NCBI GenBank assembly: GCA_964631745.1
Contig: CAZVWV010000050.1
Location: forward strand, 1 to 23,335
Direction of reading: 5' to 3'
DNA length: 23,335 nt
DNA from: CAZVWV01 sp964631745
Lineage (GTDB): Bacteria > Bdellovibrionota_C > UBA2361 > JBGSMV01
Both the position numbers and the translations under genes were made by a program. Of this stretch, positions 7,253 to 14,784 are shown piece by piece (the first letter of the stretch is position 1; every line of letters starts with the position of its first letter). Below the pieces are notes generated by a model, which was not told the origin of the DNA, made no database searches, and saw only the letters and a list, made by a program, of their open reading frames with translations.

Positions 7253-8058
7253 TACGCTTGATTATCTTGATGGGCATTGTCTTGCTTGTCCTTGCAACAG
7301 CGGGATGGTTTGTCTTCCGAAAGCCGGAGATTTTAAAATCTGCTCCCGAAAAATGGGCAGTTTCTATTCAGCCTGGAGAGCTTTCGAAATATCACTTCGA
7401 TTTAGAAAAAAACTGCAAAGAATGTCATGTGCCCTACAAAGGAGTGGTTAAAGAGCAGTGTGTGACCTGTCACGCAGCTGAAACGGAGATCTTGAAGAAA
7501 CAAAACACCTCTTTTCATAGTTCGGTGACCTCATGCACGGGTTGTCACTTTGAGCACCAGGGGAGAGACGCTTTAATTACTAAAATGGACCACACCCATC
7601 TTGCCCTTGTTGCAACAGAAATGTTGAAGAAAAAGACTTCAAATACAAAAAACGCCGAAAATGCCGTAACATCAATCCTACAAGCTGCAAGAAAAGGTTA
7701 TCACGATATTGACGACGTCCTAGAGAATACACTGAACTGTATGACTTGCCATGCAAATCAGGATAAACACCGCTCACTTTTGGGAAGCGATTGCAGCTCC
7801 TGCCATGCGACAGACAAGTGGAGTATCACTTCCTATCGTCACCCGTTGCCAACGTCGCGTGACTGTTCGCAATGTCATCAAGCTCCGCCCAGCCATTACA
7901 TGATGCACTTCGAGATGATCTCAAAGAAGGTTGCAAGCACTGGCGCCGCGCCGGGTAGCGGGTGTTGTAGCTCAGTACAAGTCTCTCAGTGTTATGCATG
8001 TCATCAAACTACCTCTTGGAACGATATTAAGGGAGTGGGGTGGTATAAGCATCACTGA
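7249..8058 (+). CDS. Membrane-anchored seven-haem cytochrome c
   Basis: From the ATG at 7249, which overlaps the previous stop as ATGA, the protein is 269 residues. An in-frame GTG at 7240 would add three residues but fits the coupling less well. Residues 4-23 form one N-terminal membrane anchor. Seven CxxCH haem sites follow at residues 56-60, 71-75, 96-100, 164-168, 182-186, 206-210 and 248-252. Extra His residues in the spacers (for example in FEHQ, RHPL and the terminal KHH) could be distal ligands. A GCC near residues 238-240 is not part of a haem site. The paired spacing resembles class III/NrfH-like or other small multihaem electron carriers. In context it would receive electrons from the cytochrome b and pass them to a periplasmic acceptor that the sequence does not identify. 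Confidence 0.9.
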   Translation: MIRLIILMGIVLLVLATAGWFVFRKPEILKSAPEKWAVSIQPGELSKYHFDLEKNCKECHVPYKGVVKEQCVTCHAAETEILKKQNTSFHSSVTSCTGCHFEHQGRDALITKMDHTHLALVATEMLKKKTSNTKNAENAVTSILQAARKGYHDIDDVLENTLNCMTCHANQDKHRSLLGSDCSSCHATDKWSITSYRHPLPTSRDCSQCHQAPPSHYMMHFEMISKKVASTGAAPGSGCCSSVQVSQCYACHQTTSWNDIKGVGWYKHH

Positions 8059-8099
8059 CTTTAGAGATAAATACTTAAATAAGGAATGAAAGGAAAAAA

Positions 8100-8426
8100 A
8101 TGAAAACAAAATATTTAGTGGCAATTATAACTTTGAGCATCGTCACCGGCTGTACTGGTACCGTTCATCGCGGTGTTGTTGCGATGAAGATTAGCGATAC
8201 TAAAGCCCATGTCTGTTTAAATAAGGATGAAGTGGAAGTTGGGAATAAGATAAAAATATATAGGAGTGTTTGCACTCCAACTAGCGGAATCAAGTCAGGG
8301 GCTCCTAGTTGTAAAAAGCAGTTAGTTGGCACTGGAGCCGTGACAGAAATCTTAAACGAGCATTATTCGGTAGTTTCTGTTGCAGCCGGGACGGATTTGA
8401 AGGAAGGAGATTTAGTCGAACGATAG
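8100..8426 (+). CDS. Small putative lipoprotein
   Basis: A 108-residue protein with a lipoprotein signal: MKTKYLVAIITLSIVTGC places the lipobox Cys at residue 18. The mature part is short, mostly beta, and has further Cys residues (HVC, SVC, SCKK) that may form disulfides or bind metal. GDLVER at the end resembles small OB- or SH3-like folds, but I do not recognise the family. GAAAGGA lies just before the ATG. It sits 41 nt after the cytochrome c gene and before the copA/copB block. The function is unknown; an outer-membrane or periplasmic accessory role in copper handling is a guess from position. Confidence 0.65.
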   Translation: MKTKYLVAIITLSIVTGCTGTVHRGVVAMKISDTKAHVCLNKDEVEVGNKIKIYRSVCTPTSGIKSGAPSCKKQLVGTGAVTEILNEHYSVVSVAAGTDLKEGDLVER

Positions 8427-8439
8427 ATTGGGTCAACTC

Positions 8440-8476
8440 TTTGGGCCGCAAGCTTTTTCGGGCTTGAGGCCAAAGT
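8440..8476 (+). terminator. Long hairpin between the lipoprotein gene and copA
   Basis: A stem formed by CTTTGGGCCGCAAGC (8440-8454) and GCTTGAGGCCAAAG (8463-8476), with one bulge or mismatch and a T-rich loop. No T-run follows, so intrinsic termination is uncertain. It could instead be an mRNA processing or stability element separating the redox block from the copA/copB block. Confidence 0.4.
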
Positions 8477-8545
8477 GAATGCGGTGTGATCGGGTATCTT
8501 CTTACGCGTTTAAAACAAAATGCTCCCGACTAGAAAGGATGGATT

Positions 8546-10405
8546 ATGCTAGACTATATAGTATCTCGAAGAAAATTTCTTCTTAGTGCTGGAGCATTTG
8601 GACTCTATAGTGCCTTATCGCCTCCGTTACCGGCATGGGCAGCGTCGGGCACTGACGTTAAACGGTTAGATGGAAAAAACTTCCCAATCGATCTTTCTAT
8701 CGCAAAGTATCCATTTGTCGTAAATGGCCGTACCGGCAACGCGCTTGCAATTAATGGTTCAATTCCCGGGCCACTCATCCGCTTAAAAGAAGGCGAGGAT
8801 GCCGTAATTCGTGTGACAAATAAACTTCAGGAATCATCGTCGATTCACTGGCACGGCATTTTGCTTCCGCCAGAAATGGATGGGGTACCTGGCGTGAGCT
8901 TTGCGGGAATTAGTCCGGGTGAAACCTTTATTTATCAATTTCCAGTAAAACAAAGTGGAACCTACTGGTGCCACAGCCACTCTGGTGGTCAAGAACTGTT
9001 GGGGGTTTATGCTCCACTTATAGTTGATCCCAGAGATCCTGATCCATTTCATTATGACAGAGACTATATCGTGATGCTCTCGGACTGGAGCTTTGAGTCC
9101 CCCATGGAGATCATAGGAAACCTAAAAAACTATGCAGGCTATTACAATCGCCAAATGCGCACGTCCATAGACCTTCTAGAGGATATAAGAAAACAAGGCT
9201 TCTCTGCGGCGGTAAACGAACGACTCATGTGGGCAGAGATGAATATGGATCCGACAGATATCGCTGATGTAACAGGAGAAACCTATACCTATCTATTAAA
9301 TGGACTTCCATCCCATGCAAACTGGACTGCGCTCTTTCAACCGGGCGAGCGGGTAAGGCTGCGATTTATTGACGCAGCCGCAATGACGCTTTTTGATGTG
9401 AGAATTCCTGGGCTAAAAATGACATTAGTTCAGGCTGATGGGCAAAACATTCAACCTATCGAGGTCGATGAATTTCGGATTGGTCCAGGTGAAACCTACG
9501 ATGTGATCGTTGAACCGAAAGATGAGGGCGCATACACAATTTTTGGGGAAGCTACGGATCGAAGTGGATGGGCAGGTGGTACTCTCGCACTTCGTCTGGG
9601 TATGACAGCTCCTGTCCCTGAGAGACGCAAACGACCGATTCGTTCCATGGGAGATATGGGAATGGAGATGAAGGGTATGCCAGGTATGGAGAGTCAGGAG
9701 GGAAAGGGCTCGGCGCCATCAAGTCACAAAATGTCCCAAAACCCTGCTGACTCAGCTCCCATGGGAGATGGAATGAAAAATCCAGTCGTAAAGCCGCATT
9801 CAGGCCTTGCTATGAAAATGGACGCAGTGAAAATGGGGGTCGACATTCCTGGTGCGACGCCTGTAAAGCATGGCTCCGATCACCACGGCGTAGGGAATAC
9901 CTCTGTGGCTGAATACTCTAAGAGTCGGCTGCAAGAACCCGGGGCCGGTCTTGGCGACTCTGGCAGGAAAGTGCTTGTGTACACTGACCTTAAAAGTTTG
10001 GCGCCGGGATACGATGAGCGAACTCCTGAACGGGAGATCGAACTACATCTGACCGGAAACATGGAACGATATATGTGGTCATTTGACGGGAGGAAGTATT
10101 CTGAAGCTAAAACGCCCATTCCCTTTAAATACGGAGAGCGACTTCGGCTTACTCTTGTAAATGACACTATGATGGAACATCCAATGCATCTTCATGGCAT
10201 GTGGATGGAACTTGAAAATGGAAATGGCTCTTATAAACCCCGAAAGCACACCATCCTTATTAAACCAGCAGAGCGGTTGTCGGTTGCAATCTCAGCTGAT
10301 GCGGTAGGCAGATGGGCATTCCATTGTCATCTACTTTTACATATGGAGATGGGAATGTTTCGTGTGGTGGAAGTTTTGGATGCAGGAAATAAGGAGCTAA
10401 CATGA
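8546..10405 (+). CDS. copA: Copper-resistance multicopper oxidase CopA
   Basis: A 619-residue Tat-exported oxidase. The N-terminus has SRRKFLLSAGA, a twin-arginine signal cut near AWA. All four copper-ligand blocks are present: HWHG (about residue 101), WCHSHSG (about 141), HPMHLHGMW (about 545) and HCHLLLHMEMGMF (about 592). The last one carries the Cys and axial Met of the type 1 site. A long Met/His-rich insert (about 365-450, with repeats such as MGDMGMEMKGMPGM) is typical of CopA/PcoA and binds Cu(I). It likely oxidises periplasmic Cu(I) to Cu(II). An AAAGGAT ribosome site precedes the ATG. Its stop overlaps the copB start by ATGA, the usual copAB arrangement. This is the oxidase CopA, not the ATPase that shares the name. 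Confidence 0.96.
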   Translation: MLDYIVSRRKFLLSAGAFGLYSALSPPLPAWAASGTDVKRLDGKNFPIDLSIAKYPFVVNGRTGNALAINGSIPGPLIRLKEGEDAVIRVTNKLQESSSIHWHGILLPPEMDGVPGVSFAGISPGETFIYQFPVKQSGTYWCHSHSGGQELLGVYAPLIVDPRDPDPFHYDRDYIVMLSDWSFESPMEIIGNLKNYAGYYNRQMRTSIDLLEDIRKQGFSAAVNERLMWAEMNMDPTDIADVTGETYTYLLNGLPSHANWTALFQPGERVRLRFIDAAAMTLFDVRIPGLKMTLVQADGQNIQPIEVDEFRIGPGETYDVIVEPKDEGAYTIFGEATDRSGWAGGTLALRLGMTAPVPERRKRPIRSMGDMGMEMKGMPGMESQEGKGSAPSSHKMSQNPADSAPMGDGMKNPVVKPHSGLAMKMDAVKMGVDIPGATPVKHGSDHHGVGNTSVAEYSKSRLQEPGAGLGDSGRKVLVYTDLKSLAPGYDERTPEREIELHLTGNMERYMWSFDGRKYSEAKTPIPFKYGERLRLTLVNDTMMEHPMHLHGMWMELENGNGSYKPRKHTILIKPAERLSVAISADAVGRWAFHCHLLLHMEMGMFRVVEVLDAGNKELT

Positions 10406-11238
10406 AAACCAAAGTGCTAATTGCAAGTTTTGCAATCTTATTGATTCCTGCTCTGGTCCTTGCGGAGCCGCAACATAAATTCGATCAGCATTATGTTTCG
10501 AAGGAGCCTGCTCTGCTAACTGGAAAAGCTTCCGCGCCTAAACAAGTAAATTTGAAGGCCGGAGAAGTTTGGCCAGAACCCGTTGATGACATGGAAACAT
10601 TTAACTTCTTTCTCGCTGAGATTTTTGAATACAGAATAAAACAGGGAGAAAATGACGCCCAATGGGATGTCTTTGGCTGGCATGGTGGGGACTACAACCG
10701 CTTATGGATTAAAAGTGAGGGGGGCGCTGCAACTGAGAAAGGTTCGGGACAAGGCGATCTTCAATTACTTTATGGTCAGCTAATCTCGCGCTTTTTCGAT
10801 TTTCAAGTGGGACTGCGTCATGAACAGCTTTGGAATAGTGACAAATCTGACCAATCACAAAGTTCTTTAGCTATTGGATTTCAGGGCTTAGCACCTTATT
10901 ACTTTGACATCGAACCAACGCTCTTTATTAGTCAAGACGGCGATGTTTCTGCGCGCTTTACCGGCACCTACGATATTCTACTAACGCAACGTTTTATTCT
11001 GCAACCCCGAATTGAAGGACTTGCAGCCGCACAAGAGAACAAAGACTTTGGTGTAGGTTCGGGCCTAAATGATATTGAAACAGGCCTTCGCCTTCGCTAC
11101 GAATTTACGCGTAAGTTTGCACCCTATGTTGGAGTAAACTACGCTAGATTTTTTGGAGAAACACAAGATCTGGCACGGAGCGAAGGAGAGGATACTAACA
11201 ATTGGTCGTTTGTTTCGGGAGTACGTTTTTGGTTCTAG
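10402..11238 (+). CDS. copB: Outer-membrane copper-resistance protein CopB
   Basis: A 278-residue protein with a signal peptide (cut near VLA/EPQ) and a C-terminal beta-barrel ending in aromatic Phe (GVRFWF), as expected for outer-membrane insertion. Family landmarks are present: the segment around FFLAEIFEYRIKQGENDAQWD, GWHGGDYNRLW, an LQLLYGQLISRFFDFQVGLRH block, YYFDIEPTLFIS and LRLRYEFTRKFAPYVGVNY. Together with copA directly upstream this makes the identification secure. The usual Met/His-rich repeat region of CopB N-termini is missing; only a short QHKFDQHY segment remains. The Met-rich function may be supplied by neighbouring proteins. Confidence 0.95.
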   Translation: MKTKVLIASFAILLIPALVLAEPQHKFDQHYVSKEPALLTGKASAPKQVNLKAGEVWPEPVDDMETFNFFLAEIFEYRIKQGENDAQWDVFGWHGGDYNRLWIKSEGGAATEKGSGQGDLQLLYGQLISRFFDFQVGLRHEQLWNSDKSDQSQSSLAIGFQGLAPYYFDIEPTLFISQDGDVSARFTGTYDILLTQRFILQPRIEGLAAAQENKDFGVGSGLNDIETGLRLRYEFTRKFAPYVGVNYARFFGETQDLARSEGEDTNNWSFVSGVRFWF

Positions 11239-11302
11239 GGCGCGTAATCACTAACGGCAATATACGAAAAAATGCAATCACAAGTGAGAGGGTACAAACG
11301 AG

Positions 11303-13606
11303 ATGGAAGTAGAATTAATAGATCCCATTTGCGGCATGAAAGTTAGTCCTATTGGTTCATCGGGACCGAGGAGGTTTGAGAACATCGACTATTTTTTCTG
11401 CAGCGAAAAATGCGAGAACAAGTTTGTGGAGGCTCCGGAAAAGTACGTTAAAAAGCGACCACAAGTCCCCATGTCGGCTACTACCTCAATATCAAAAGTC
11501 ATTTACACCTGTCCAATGCATCCTGAAATTAGGAAGGTCTCTCCTGGCGCATGCCCGATTTGTGGCATGGCCCTTGAGCCGCTTGGGGCAACTTTTGGAG
11601 ATCATGAGGTCGAATCGCATGAACTTCGCGACATGCAAAGGCGGTTTTGGGTAAGCCTACTTTTTACTCTTCCGCTTTTTCTTTATTCAATGGCCGGAAT
11701 ATTCCCTAGTCTTGGCATTCACAACGCGTTGCCAATGAGTATTTCTATTTGGATTCAGTTTGGGTTGGCAACGCCTGTAGTCTTGTGGGGTGGATTTCCA
11801 TTCTTTGAGCGAGCAGTGGCATCTCTTCGCTCAATGAATCTAAATATGTTTACCCTGATTGGACTAGGGGTAGGAGTTGCATATCTATATAGTGCAATCG
11901 CCGCACTTTTCCCTTCTATCTTTCCCGCCTCTGCCCACGGAATGTCCGGAACGGTTGAAGTGTATTTTGAGGCTGCGGCCGTTATCACCACATTGGTACT
12001 TCTTGGTCAGGTGCTTGAGCTGCAAGCAAGAAGTAAGACAAGTAGCGCCATCCGTGCACTTTTAGAACTTGCGCCAGCGCGTGCACAACGCTTACGAGCC
12101 GACGGCTCCGAAGAGGACGTGGCTCTTGATGATATTAGAGTGGGGGATAAGCTTAGAGTAAAGCCCGGCGCGAAAATACCAATTGATGGAAAAATTATTG
12201 AAGGTTCTAGTTCCATTGATGAGTCCATGTTAACCGGCGAGTCCATGCCAGTGCAAAAAGTCGCTAATGATTCGGTAATTGGAGGCACCTTAAACGGGAG
12301 TGGCGGCTTTGTCATGGAAGCCACTAAGTCCGCAGACAATACCCTTCTTTCACGTATTGTCCATATGGTAAGCGAAGCTCAAAGGACGAGGGCTCCAATC
12401 CAACGACTGGCCGATACAGTTTCTGCCTATTTCGTACCTGCTGTAGTCGGAGTGGCAATTCTTACATTTGGAATTTGGTATCTGTTTGGCCCAGTTCCGG
12501 CCCTTGCTCATGCCGTAGTGAACAGTGTTGCTGTGCTAATTATTGCCTGCCCATGTGCTCTTGGACTCGCTACGCCTATGTCCATAATGGTCGGAACCGG
12601 AAAGGGTGCTCAAATGGGAATTCTTATAAGGAATGCGGAAGCGCTAGAAATTTTAGAAAAGGTAGACGTAATTGTTGTCGATAAGACAGGCACTCTTACT
12701 GAAGGGAAACCAAAGTTGATAATCGTTGAACCCATCGCACCGTTAAGTCCGGAAGAATTACTCGTTCATGCAGCAAGCCTTGAACGAAGTAGTGAGCATC
12801 CACTGGCTCAAGCAATAGTCACTGGTTCAAAGGAGAGGGGAGTTACGCTTAAAGAGGTTACAAACTTTCAATCAATTACGGGCAAAGGAGTAGTGGGCGA
12901 AATTGGGCAGAATAAAGTAATGGTTGGCAATAAAAGTTTAATTGACGATCCGGCATTAATCAAGAGGGCAGAGGTTCTCAGAGCTGAAGGTCAGACAGTG
13001 ATGTTTGTTTCAATCAATGGAAAAGCGTCCGGCCTTCTTGGTGTGGCAGATCCAATTAAGTCAACGACTTCTGAAGCACTGGAATCTCTTCGTTCAAGTA
13101 AGATTAAAATTGTAATGCTGACTGGTGATAGTAAAACCACCGCTCTAGCAATCGGTAAGAAGCTTGGGATTGATGATATTAGAGCTGAGGTACTACCTCA
13201 AGATAAGTTTAGAATTGTTAAGGAACTTCAGGACGAGGGCCGCACCGTAGCAATGGCGGGAGATGGAGTTAATGATGCTCCAGCGCTAGCGCAAGCTCAC
13301 GTCGGAATAGCAATGGGAACTGGGACAGACATAGCTATGGAAAGCGCTGCGGTTACTTTAGTAAAAGGCGATCTCAGAGGCATTGCACGCGCTCAAAAAT
13401 TAAGTCATGCAACAATGCGTAACATTCGTCAGAACCTTTTTTTTGCTTTCTTTTACAATATTATGGGAGTTCCGATTGCGGCTGGTGTTCTCTATCCTGC
13501 ATTTGGACTACTTCTAAATCCGATGATCGCAGCGGCAGCGATGAGTCTCAGTTCAGTTTCAGTAATCGGGAATGCGCTTCGACTCCGCTTACTGAAGTTT
13601 GAGTAG
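11303..13606 (+). CDS. Cu+-exporting P1B-type ATPase with YHS and heavy-metal-binding N-terminus
   Basis: A 767-residue ATPase. The N-terminus has a YHS-type domain (DPICGMKV, then FFCSEKCENKF) and a heavy-metal-binding domain (YTCPMHPE... CPICGMALEP, about 69-94) in place of the usual GMTCxxC domains. The core shows TGES, the membrane metal site CPC (C416-P417-C418), the phosphorylated D460 in DKTGTLTEG, HPLAQAI, and the hinge GDGVNDAP (653-660). Late membrane segments carry YN (FFYNIMGVP) and MSLSSVSV, the Cu+-ATPase signature. It would pump cytosolic Cu(I) to the periplasm, where CopA could oxidise it. The same family is variously named copA, actP or silP; I leave the symbol blank to avoid confusion with the oxidase. 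Confidence 0.95.
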   Translation: MEVELIDPICGMKVSPIGSSGPRRFENIDYFFCSEKCENKFVEAPEKYVKKRPQVPMSATTSISKVIYTCPMHPEIRKVSPGACPICGMALEPLGATFGDHEVESHELRDMQRRFWVSLLFTLPLFLYSMAGIFPSLGIHNALPMSISIWIQFGLATPVVLWGGFPFFERAVASLRSMNLNMFTLIGLGVGVAYLYSAIAALFPSIFPASAHGMSGTVEVYFEAAAVITTLVLLGQVLELQARSKTSSAIRALLELAPARAQRLRADGSEEDVALDDIRVGDKLRVKPGAKIPIDGKIIEGSSSIDESMLTGESMPVQKVANDSVIGGTLNGSGGFVMEATKSADNTLLSRIVHMVSEAQRTRAPIQRLADTVSAYFVPAVVGVAILTFGIWYLFGPVPALAHAVVNSVAVLIIACPCALGLATPMSIMVGTGKGAQMGILIRNAEALEILEKVDVIVVDKTGTLTEGKPKLIIVEPIAPLSPEELLVHAASLERSSEHPLAQAIVTGSKERGVTLKEVTNFQSITGKGVVGEIGQNKVMVGNKSLIDDPALIKRAEVLRAEGQTVMFVSINGKASGLLGVADPIKSTTSEALESLRSSKIKIVMLTGDSKTTALAIGKKLGIDDIRAEVLPQDKFRIVKELQDEGRTVAMAGDGVNDAPALAQAHVGIAMGTGTDIAMESAAVTLVKGDLRGIARAQKLSHATMRNIRQNLFFAFFYNIMGVPIAAGVLYPAFGLLLNPMIAAAAMSLSSVSVIGNALRLRLLKFE

Positions 13607-13692
13607 AGTGGGAATTTCCCTTGGTACAACCTCTTGCCTTGCGACAAAGTTCTATTTTTCTGAATTCGAGAATAATTGGTAGTACCGCTAAA

Positions 13693-13712
13693 CCTGTGAC
13701 CATGGTCACAGG
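13693..13712. repeat. Perfect 20-bp palindrome
   Basis: CCTGTGACCA is followed directly by its exact reverse complement, with the centre between 13702 and 13703. It lies 87 nt downstream of the ATPase stop and is symmetrical with no spacer, as in many dimer operators. There is no gene start close by on the plus strand, so a simple operator role is not obvious. Confidence 0.6.
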
Positions 13713-13766
13713 GTATCAATTCCTAAGTCTTACTCAAGTTTTCCCCTTCCCCAAATCCCTTATATA

Positions 13767-13831
13767 GGGTGTTACTGCTAAAAGGGTCGAAAATCCTGTG
13801 GCGGTTTTCGACCCTTTTAGCAGTAACACCC
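13767..13831. terminator. 27-bp perfect-stem hairpin between convergent genes
   Basis: The arms at 13767-13793 and 13805-13831 are exact reverse complements (27 bp) around an 11-nt loop, TCCTGTGGCGG. The site lies between the ends of the convergent copper ATPase gene (plus) and the unrecognised gene (minus, stop at 13850). A bidirectional terminator is the simplest reading, but there is no T-run after the stem on either strand. The stem is also longer than usual terminators. A small mobile palindromic element is an alternative. Confidence 0.55.
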
Positions 13832-13849
13832 AAAATTAGGGTTCGTAAA

Positions 13850-14587
13850 CTAACCAGTCATGTCCCCGTGAGCACCCGTATTTATGCGCCACACATAAGC
13901 ATCTTGACCTTCGACAACACCATTTCTACTGAGAATTTGCGGAATTTCTGCTTCTGACCAAAGTGTTTGGACATGAACTTGATCTGGCGCTGGCGGGACG
14001 CTTCGATCGCGATCGATTGATGCCCAGCCGATCATTCCGATCACTCCTTTATTTATCTCGTCGTCGCCGAATCCATATCGGCTCACTTCTGCACGTATAA
14101 TCCTCACGGTTGCTTCTTCCAGAGAAAGACCTTCAATTGAGACTTCTCTTCTAACGGATAAATCAAGCGGTTTCGAGTCAGGCCATCCGAGCAATTGCCT
14201 GACTTTCTCTTGAAGTGCAGGCGTCATAGTTATTGCGGCATTGCTAAGCAAGACGGCTTGAATAGGATCTTCCGTGCGTCTTATTGCAAATATTTGTGCT
14301 GTGCCGGGGTGCGAAAATTTCAATTCATCCGGGATCACGGCTTCTAGATCGTCCGTTGTCAGAGTTCTTGGGCCAGAACCAATCGAGGTGCCGTCAGCAA
14401 TAGATGGACCAATGGCCATGCCATTTTCATCGGCAGCGCTAACTGAGATAGTGTGCAAAGTCAGCGATACGGAATCTCTCCAAGGAGAAGCGAAAAAAAG
14501 ATCAAGCCTTCGAGTTGAGCTCGATATACCATCTGGTCCGCGTAAAGCTTCCTGAACTCTAGTAACAAACTGAGTAATTGCGTTCAT
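13850..14587 (-). CDS. Hypothetical protein, family not recognised
   Basis: A 245-residue soluble protein with a very strong ribosome site (GGGGGAGG about 5 nt before the ATG), so it is probably expressed. There is no signal peptide, transmembrane segment or Cys. It has an acidic, Thr/Ser-rich N-terminal half with beta character. A helical segment around LQEKVRQLLGWPD follows, then a region with LSLEEATVRIIRAEVSRYGFGDDEINKG. I recognise no catalytic motif. It is divergent from the recombinase gene across 197 nt and lies at the junction between the copper and defence regions, so it may be cargo of the same mobile unit. Confidence 0.6.
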   Translation of the reverse strand: MNAITQFVTRVQEALRGPDGISSSTRRLDLFFASPWRDSVSLTLHTISVSAADENGMAIGPSIADGTSIGSGPRTLTTDDLEAVIPDELKFSHPGTAQIFAIRRTEDPIQAVLLSNAAITMTPALQEKVRQLLGWPDSKPLDLSVRREVSIEGLSLEEATVRIIRAEVSRYGFGDDEINKGVIGMIGWASIDRDRSVPPAPDQVHVQTLWSEAEIPQILSRNGVVEGQDAYVWRINTGAHGDMTG

Positions 14588-14670
14588 ACACCTCCCCCAA
14601 AATCCCCAAATTCGCGTTAACGATAAAACAAACGACGCTCTAAATCCAATAGATATGATTTTTGGTTACT

Positions 14671-14693
14671 TCCAATAATTGCTAGTTATTGGA
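14671..14693. promoter_or_regulatory. 8-bp dyad with 7-nt spacer ahead of the recombinase
   Basis: TCCAATAA (14671-14678) and TTATTGGA (14686-14693) are perfect inverted arms around TTGCTAG. A related half-site, TCCAATAG, lies at 14645-14652. The arm and spacer sizes resemble the core site of a tyrosine recombinase (two inverted binding arms around a 6-8-nt overlap). An operator controlling the divergent genes is equally possible. Confidence 0.4.
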
Positions 14694-14784
14694 TGTTAGG
14701 GGAGTTATCCATTTGAAATAATTAAATATTTTTGCAACTTCGTGCGGCGCTCCATCATCAAAAATCGTGTAAGGAGACAAAGCT

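Noticed and set aside
13610..13620. GGGAATTTCCC as a terminator after the ATPase
   Set aside because: The stem is only 5 bp and no T-run follows; it is too weak to support.
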